The position numbers were made by a program, and so were the translations under genes. The notes under the pieces were generated by a model. It searched no databases. It was not told the DNA's origin and worked only from the letters and a program-made list of their open reading frames with translations. Positions 59,636 through 64,000 of a stretch of DNA of 64,000 nt are shown one piece after another. The first letter of the stretch is position 1. Each line of letters starts with the position of its first letter. Source of the DNA: Streptomyces sp. NRRL F-5135 (GTDB lineage Bacteria > Actinomycetota > Actinomycetes > Streptomycetales > Streptomycetaceae); NCBI RefSeq assembly GCF_000719775.1, contig NZ_JOHR01000005.1, positions 338,889 through 402,888 on the forward strand, in the 5' to 3' direction.

Positions 59636-60940
59636 TCAGCCCTCCAGGAACGCGACCAGCGCGTTCGCCAGCAGATACGGGTCCTCCGCGCCGCACAGTT
59701 CGCGCGCGCTGTGCATCGACAGGATCGCCACCCCGATGTCGACGGTCCGGATGCCGTGCCGGGCCGCGGTGATCGGGCCGATCGTCGTCCCGCACGGCAT
59801 GGCGTTGTTGGAGACGAACGACTGCCAGGGCACGCCCGCCTTCTCGCAGGCCGCGGCGAACACGGCCCGGCCGCTGCCGTCCGTCGCGTACCGCATGTTC
59901 ACGTTCACCTTGAGGATCGGGCCGCCGTTGGGGCGCGGGTGGTGCGTGGGGTCGTGGCGGTCGCCGTAGTTCGGATGCACGGCGTGGCCGGTGTCGGACG
60001 ACAGACAGACCGTGCCGGCGAACGACCGCGCCCGGTCCTCGTACCCACCGCCCCGGGAGAGCACCGAGCGCTCCAGGACCGTGCCGAGCAGCGGGCCGTC
60101 GGCGCCGGTGTCCGACTGCGAGCCGTTCTCCTCGTGGTCGAAGGCGGCGAGCACTGGGATGTACGGGAGCGGCGCGCCGCCGCCCGCCCGGGTGGCCGCC
60201 GCGATCAGCGCGGCCGTTCCGGCGTGCACGGAGATGAGGTTGTCCATCCGGGGCCCGGCCACCAAGTCCCGGTTCTGGCCGAGATAGGCGGGCGGCTCGA
60301 TGGCGTGCACCATCAGGTCCCAGCCGATGATGTCGTCGGCGCCCGTGCCGGTCTCCTCCGCCACGAAGCGGATCAGATCCCCCTCCGAGGGGCTGCCCAG
60401 GCCCCAGACCGGCTGCATGTGGCGCTGTCTGTCGAGCTTCAGCCCGTCCGTGTTCACCGAACGGTCGAGGTGCACGGCGAGCTGCGGCACGCGCAGCAGC
60501 GCGCGGTCCACGTTGACCAGCCGGTGGGAGCCGTCCCGCAGGGTGACCCGGCCGGCGAGTCCGAGGTCGCGGTCGAGCCAGGTGTTGAGCAGCGTCCCGC
60601 CGTAGATCTCGACCGCGACCTGGCGCCAGCCGTACGAGCCGGTGTCCGGCAGCGGTTTCACCCGCAGGTTCGGGGAGTCGGTGTGGGCGCCGACGATCCG
60701 GAACGGGGTGTGCGGCTCGGCGCCCTCCGGCACGTACCACGCGATGATCGCGCCGCCGCGCAGCACGAATCGGCCGCCTGCCGAGCCGTCCCAGGCATCC
60801 GTCTCCCGCACCTGCCGGAAGCCGGCCTTCTCCAGGCGCTCCGCGGCGTTGGCCACCGCGTGGTACGGCGATGGGCTGGCCGCGAGGAAGGACATGAGGT
60901 CGTCGGTGTGGCCGCGGTCGAAGCGGGCGGGAGTGCTCAT
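59636..60940 (-). CDS. M18-family aspartyl aminopeptidase
   Basis: 434 residues from the ATG at 60940 (an in-frame ATG at 60952 would add four residues). Cytosolic dizinc aminopeptidase with preference for acidic N-termini in the family. Metal-site motifs: VGAHTDSPNLRVKP (His/Asp), the bridging Asp in AGPRMDNLISVHA, the Glu pair in AAFDHEENGSQSDTGADG, and the terminal His in VAILSMHSARELCG. All appear intact. Gap 60953-61371 is gene-free and carries a minisatellite. Confidence 0.92.
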   Translation of the reverse strand: MSTPARFDRGHTDDLMSFLAASPSPYHAVANAAERLEKAGFRQVRETDAWDGSAGGRFVLRGGAIIAWYVPEGAEPHTPFRIVGAHTDSPNLRVKPLPDTGSYGWRQVAVEIYGGTLLNTWLDRDLGLAGRVTLRDGSHRLVNVDRALLRVPQLAVHLDRSVNTDGLKLDRQRHMQPVWGLGSPSEGDLIRFVAEETGTGADDIIGWDLMVHAIEPPAYLGQNRDLVAGPRMDNLISVHAGTAALIAAATRAGGGAPLPYIPVLAAFDHEENGSQSDTGADGPLLGTVLERSVLSRGGGYEDRARSFAGTVCLSSDTGHAVHPNYGDRHDPTHHPRPNGGPILKVNVNMRYATDGSGRAVFAAACEKAGVPWQSFVSNNAMPCGTTIGPITAARHGIRTVDIGVAILSMHSARELCGAEDPYLLANALVAFLEG

Positions 60941-61209
60941 GGGGTTCACCATAACGACGGGTCCCGACACCGGCTCCAGTGCCGGTTCGGACCGCGCGCG
61001 CCTGGCCGGAACGAACCCGTGCCGAGCCCCCGGGCGGAGCGTCGCGAAAAGGTCCGCCCAAGGTGCGAACGGGCACGAATTGGCGTGCGTGCGGGCACAG
61101 ACGGTGCCCGGGGGAGAGACAGGAAACGGCGGGGGGGCCCTCCCCCGCGGGGAAAGGAGCACCCCCCCCCGCGCGGACGCTCGGACCGGTGCGGGCACCG
61201 GTCCGAGCG

Positions 61210-61268
61210 ACGCGCACCAGTACGCGCACCAGTACGCGCACCAGTACGCGCACCAGTACGCGCACCGG
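61210..61268. repeat. 12-bp minisatellite (ACGCGCACCAGT)
   Basis: Five near-exact copies, the last ending in GG rather than AGT, in the spacer between the M18 and acyl-CoA dehydrogenase genes. Long G and C homopolymers flank it (around 61132, 61165 and 61320). Confidence 0.9.
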
Positions 61269-61371
61269 TCCCGGGGCGGCCCGGGAGCGGCCTTACGGGG
61301 GCCACGGAACGCTGCGTCGTCCCCCCCCGCACGCCGCTTCTGGAACGCGCCGCCTTTCGGGAACGCGCCGT

Positions 61372-63198
61372 CTAGAACGCCGCCTCGTCCAGCTCCATCA
61401 GCGACCCGTCCACCGACTCCGCCAGTGCCCGCTGCGTCGAGACGCCCGGCAGCACGTTCGCCGCGAAGAACTTCGCCGCCGCGATCTTGCCCTGGTAGAA
61501 CGGCACGTCCTTCGACGTCGCCGTCTCCAGCTTCTCCGCCGCCACCGCGGCCCCGCGCAGCAGCAGGTAGCCGACCACCACATCGCCCGAAGCCATCAGC
61601 AGCCGCGTCGTGTTGAGGCCGACCTTGTAGATGTTGGCGACGTCCTCGCCGGTGGCCGTGAGGTCGGTCAGCATGTGCGTGACGATGGCCTCCAGGTCCA
61701 CGGCGGCCTTGGCCAGCGCGTCGCGGGCCGGCGCCAGGTCCGTACCGCCCGTGCCGACGGCGAGGAATGTCTTGATCTCCTCGGCCAGCGTGTTCAGCGC
61801 CTGCCCCTGGTCGCGGACGATCTTCCGGAAGAAGAAGTCCTGGCCCTGGATGGCGGTCGTGCCCTCGTAGAGGGTGTCGATCTTGGCGTCCCGGATGTAC
61901 TGCTCGACCGGGTACTCCTGGAGGTAGCCGGACCCGCCGAACGTCTGCAGGGACTGTGCCAGTTGCTCGTACGACTGCTCGGAGCCGTACCCCTTGACGA
62001 TCGGCAGCAGCAGGTCGTTCAGCCCGTGCAGCGCCTTCGCGTTCTCGCCCTCGGCCTCCTTGGCCGCGATCTCGTCCTGGACGGACGCCGTGTAGAGGAC
62101 GAGGGAACGCATGCCCTCCGCGTACGCCTTCTGCGTCATCAGCGAGCGGCGCACGTCGGGGTGGTGCGTGATGGTGACCTTGGGCGCCGACTTGTCCATG
62201 AACTGCGCCAGGTCGGGGCCCTGCACGCGCTCCTTGGCGTACTCCAGAGCGTTCAGGTAGCCGCTGGAGAGGGTGGCGATGGCCTTCGTGCCGACCATCA
62301 TCCGCGCGAACTCGATGATCCGGAACATCTGCCGGATGCCGTCGTGCTTGTCGCCGATCAGCCAGCCCTTGGCCGGGTGCCGGTCGCCGAAGGTCAGCTC
62401 GCAGGTGTTGGAGACCTTGAGGCCCATCTTGTGCTCGACGTTCGTCGCGTAGACGCCGTTGCGCGCCCCGAGTTCGCCGGTCTCCCAGTCGAACTCGTAC
62501 TTCGGTACGAGGAAGAGGGAGAGGCCCTTCGTGCCGGGGCCGGCGCCCTCGGGGCGGGCGAGCACGTAGTGGAGGATGTTCTCCGAGAGGTCGTGCTCAC
62601 CGGAGGTGATGAACCGCTTCACGCCCTTGATGTGCCAGCTGCCGTCCTCCTGCTCCACCGCCTTCGCCCGGCCCGCGCCGACGTCCGAGCCCGCGTCCGG
62701 CTCGGTGAGGACCATCGTGGAGGCCCACTGCTTCTCGATCGCGATCTCGGCGATCTTCTTCTGTGCCTCGGTGCCCTCGTCGAAGAGGACCCCGGCGAAG
62801 GCGGGACCCGACGCGTACATCCACACCGCCGGGTTCGCGCCCAGCACCAGCTCGGCGTAGGCCCAGATCAGCGAGCGGGGAGAGGTCGTGCCGCCGATCT
62901 CCTCGGGCAGGCCGAGCCGCCAGTACTCGGAGTCCATGTAGGACTGGTAGCTCTTCTTGAAGGTGGCCGGGAGGGGGGCGGTGCCGGTCTCGGGATCGAA
63001 CACCGGCGGGGTGCGGTCGCCGTCCGTGTAGGACGCCGCGAGGTCGTTCTCCGCGAGGCGGACGACCTCCTCGAGGATGCTCTTGGCCGTTTCGACGTCC
63101 ATCTCCGCGAACGGTCCTGTGCCGTACAGCTTGTCGCGCCCGAGCACCTCGAAGAGGTTGAACTCGATGTCGCGGAGATTCGACTTGTAGTGCCCCAT
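61372..63198 (-). CDS. Acyl-CoA dehydrogenase (long, FadE type)
   Basis: 608 residues, longer than the 380-residue short-chain type because of N- and C-terminal extensions. FAD-dependent alpha-beta oxidation of acyl-CoA. Signature [20 protein letters not shown] in the middle domain; the C-terminal helical domain has [20 protein letters not shown] followed by [17 protein letters not shown], with Glu in the YEGTT position as catalytic base. The extra C-terminal 130 residues resemble the AcdB-type extension. Divergent from the SseB-like gene with a possible operator at 63278-63289. Confidence 0.9.
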   Translation of the reverse strand: MGHYKSNLRDIEFNLFEVLGRDKLYGTGPFAEMDVETAKSILEEVVRLAENDLAASYTDGDRTPPVFDPETGTAPLPATFKKSYQSYMDSEYWRLGLPEEIGGTTSPRSLIWAYAELVLGANPAVWMYASGPAFAGVLFDEGTEAQKKIAEIAIEKQWASTMVLTEPDAGSDVGAGRAKAVEQEDGSWHIKGVKRFITSGEHDLSENILHYVLARPEGAGPGTKGLSLFLVPKYEFDWETGELGARNGVYATNVEHKMGLKVSNTCELTFGDRHPAKGWLIGDKHDGIRQMFRIIEFARMMVGTKAIATLSSGYLNALEYAKERVQGPDLAQFMDKSAPKVTITHHPDVRRSLMTQKAYAEGMRSLVLYTASVQDEIAAKEAEGENAKALHGLNDLLLPIVKGYGSEQSYEQLAQSLQTFGGSGYLQEYPVEQYIRDAKIDTLYEGTTAIQGQDFFFRKIVRDQGQALNTLAEEIKTFLAVGTGGTDLAPARDALAKAAVDLEAIVTHMLTDLTATGEDVANIYKVGLNTTRLLMASGDVVVGYLLLRGAAVAAEKLETATSKDVPFYQGKIAAAKFFAANVLPGVSTQRALAESVDGSLMELDEAAF

Positions 63199-63277
63199 GA
63201 CGACGACTCCGTAAGGCTCGGGAGGCAGAGGAGGCAGAACCCTCGTGCTTGTACCAGTAAGTAGCTACCGATGATGC

Positions 63278-63289
63278 TACCCGTGGGTA
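63278..63289. promoter_or_regulatory. Candidate operator before acyl-CoA dehydrogenase
   Basis: TACCC-GT-GGGTA, 5-bp arms, 80 bp upstream of the fadE-like start in an AT-richer spacer. TetR-type fatty-acid regulators bind palindromes of this kind; no regulator gene is adjacent. Confidence 0.4.
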
Positions 63290-63361
63290 ATAAGAAGCAA
63301 CCCTCTTCTCTCATCTGTGACGAGGCTCCCCCCGGCCGCGATCCTCAGTACGCTTGCCGCC

Positions 63362-63859
63362 ATGTACGGCTACGACCAGAATTCGGGCGCTCAGCAGCAG
63401 TACGCGCATCCGTCGTCACACGCGCACCAGCAGATGGGCGGGCAGATGGGCGGGGTCGGCCCCGGCGGGTACGGCGAGCAGCCGCTGTACCCGGAACCGT
63501 CACCTCCGTCGCTCGGCGACGCCGTACGGGCGTTCACGACGGGAACGCTGTCCGCGGAGGACTTCCAGCAGATCTTCGCGACCTCGAAGGTCTACTGTCC
63601 GCGCGGTGAGAACCCCGGCTTCCTCGCGCTCCACAACACCCAGCAGCCGGTGATCCCCATGTTCAGCACGCTCAAGGAGCTGCGGCGGTACGCGGGGAAG
63701 GAGTCGAAGTACTTCGTGATCACGGGCGCCGAGGTGATCGACCTGCTGCCGACGGGGTACGGCTTCGTGCTCGACATGGAGGGCGATCACCGCATGGTGT
63801 TCGACGCGAAGGCGGTCGAGCAGATGGTGGACTTCGCGATGCGCCGTATGTACGGCTGA
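63362..63859 (+). CDS. SseB-like protein
   Basis: 165 residues. A Gln/Gly/His/Tyr-rich N-terminus (MYGYDQNSGAQQQYAHPSSH, HQQMGGQMGGVGPGGYGEQP) precedes an SseB-type alpha/beta domain (VYCPRGENPGFLALHNTQQP, VIPMFSTLKELRRYAGKESK, LLPTGYGFVLDMEGDHRMVF). The ATG at 63362 has no ribosome site, and TACGCT at 63349-63354 would give a leaderless start. The family has no established molecular role outside Salmonella. The last codons MYG are repeated just after the stop (TGTACGGCTGACCCCGC twice, 63849-63883). Confidence 0.8.
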   Translation: MYGYDQNSGAQQQYAHPSSHAHQQMGGQMGGVGPGGYGEQPLYPEPSPPSLGDAVRAFTTGTLSAEDFQQIFATSKVYCPRGENPGFLALHNTQQPVIPMFSTLKELRRYAGKESKYFVITGAEVIDLLPTGYGFVLDMEGDHRMVFDAKAVEQMVDFAMRRMYG

Positions 63860-63900
63860 CCCCGCTGTACGGCTGACCCCGCACCGACTTCGCCGCCCCC

Positions 63901-63932
63901 AAGGGCGCACCCGCGTACACGGGTGCGCCCTT
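63901..63932 (+). terminator. Perfect 13-bp terminator hairpin
   Basis: AAGGGCGCACCCG (63901-63913) and CGGGTGCGCCCTT (63920-63932) with a 6-nt loop, 40 bp after the SseB-like gene. Confidence 0.88.
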
Positions 63933-63955
63933 GGTCTGTCCTGGGCCGACGGCGC

Positions 63956-64000
63956 GCGGGGGTGCGGGGGGATGCGCGGGGATGTGGGGGGATGCGCGGG
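63956..64000. repeat. G-rich short tandem repeat at window end
   Basis: Repeats of GGGGATGCGCGG and GGGGATGTGGGG in succession up to the window edge; four or more G-runs per unit could form G-quadruplexes. It may continue beyond the window. Confidence 0.7.

Overview
The window looks like a Streptomyces chromosome (high GC, codon third positions almost all G/C, many GTG starts). Gene order from the cyd operon through serS, pheA, the copper/DyP cluster and a trypsin-like protease resembles, from memory, the S. coelicolor SCO394x-398x region close to oriC. One near-perfect parS site and three clusters of DnaA-box-like sequences fit an origin-proximal position.

Core left part (1-40470). An aminotransferase tail is followed by cydA-cydB-cydCD (cytochrome bd oxidase and its ABC exporter) behind a perfect Rex-type operator, then a DevS/DosS-like GAF sensor kinase with no response regulator beside it. 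Next come a HAD phosphatase, an F420-type oxidoreductase, a four-gene set of two ABC exporters, a coiled-coil DNA-binding-like protein, HAD-serS and pheA. A copper-trafficking cluster follows (YcnI, Sco, PCuAC chaperone, CopC-CopD fusion, Tat-secreted DyP peroxidase). After it lie RsbW/SpoIIE-type signalling genes, aminopeptidase P, a prim-pol-like protein, a SEC-C protein, a glycerophosphodiesterase, an HtrA-like protease, a small Cys-rich gene pair, a VOC protein and tRNA-Ser(TGA).

Accessory island (about 40.5-53.25 kb), directly downstream of the tRNA. It holds a GntR-UTRA repressor with CTAG-rich operators and a four-gene block of small proteins, two of which are paralogues of the Cys-rich pair just left of the tRNA. 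A 2.0-kb IS481-like element is inserted between inverted copies of a dispersed repeat. The most interesting part is a compact radical-SAM peptide locus on the minus strand (47.85-50.83 kb): two small Cys-containing proteins, an rSAM/SPASM enzyme with an in-frame DnaJ-type zinc-finger extension, a 54-residue precursor-like peptide ending SAECSCDAGDDNPH that overlaps the rSAM stop codon, a hairpin, and a GNAT acetyltransferase. It diverges from an XRE-TPR regulator that carries a TTA codon, with a 17-bp palindrome between them. A Nudix gene and a frameshifted FkbM methyltransferase relic close the island. No integrase, Rep or Tra gene and no second att copy are visible.

Core right part (53.3-64 kb). 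FadR-type GntR regulator plus MFS transporter, a maleylpyruvate-isomerase-fold protein, a small membrane protein broken by two apparent missing-C frameshifts, a thioredoxin-NHL protein, a DUF6458-like protein, an M18 aminopeptidase, an acyl-CoA dehydrogenase and an SseB-like protein ending in a strong terminator.
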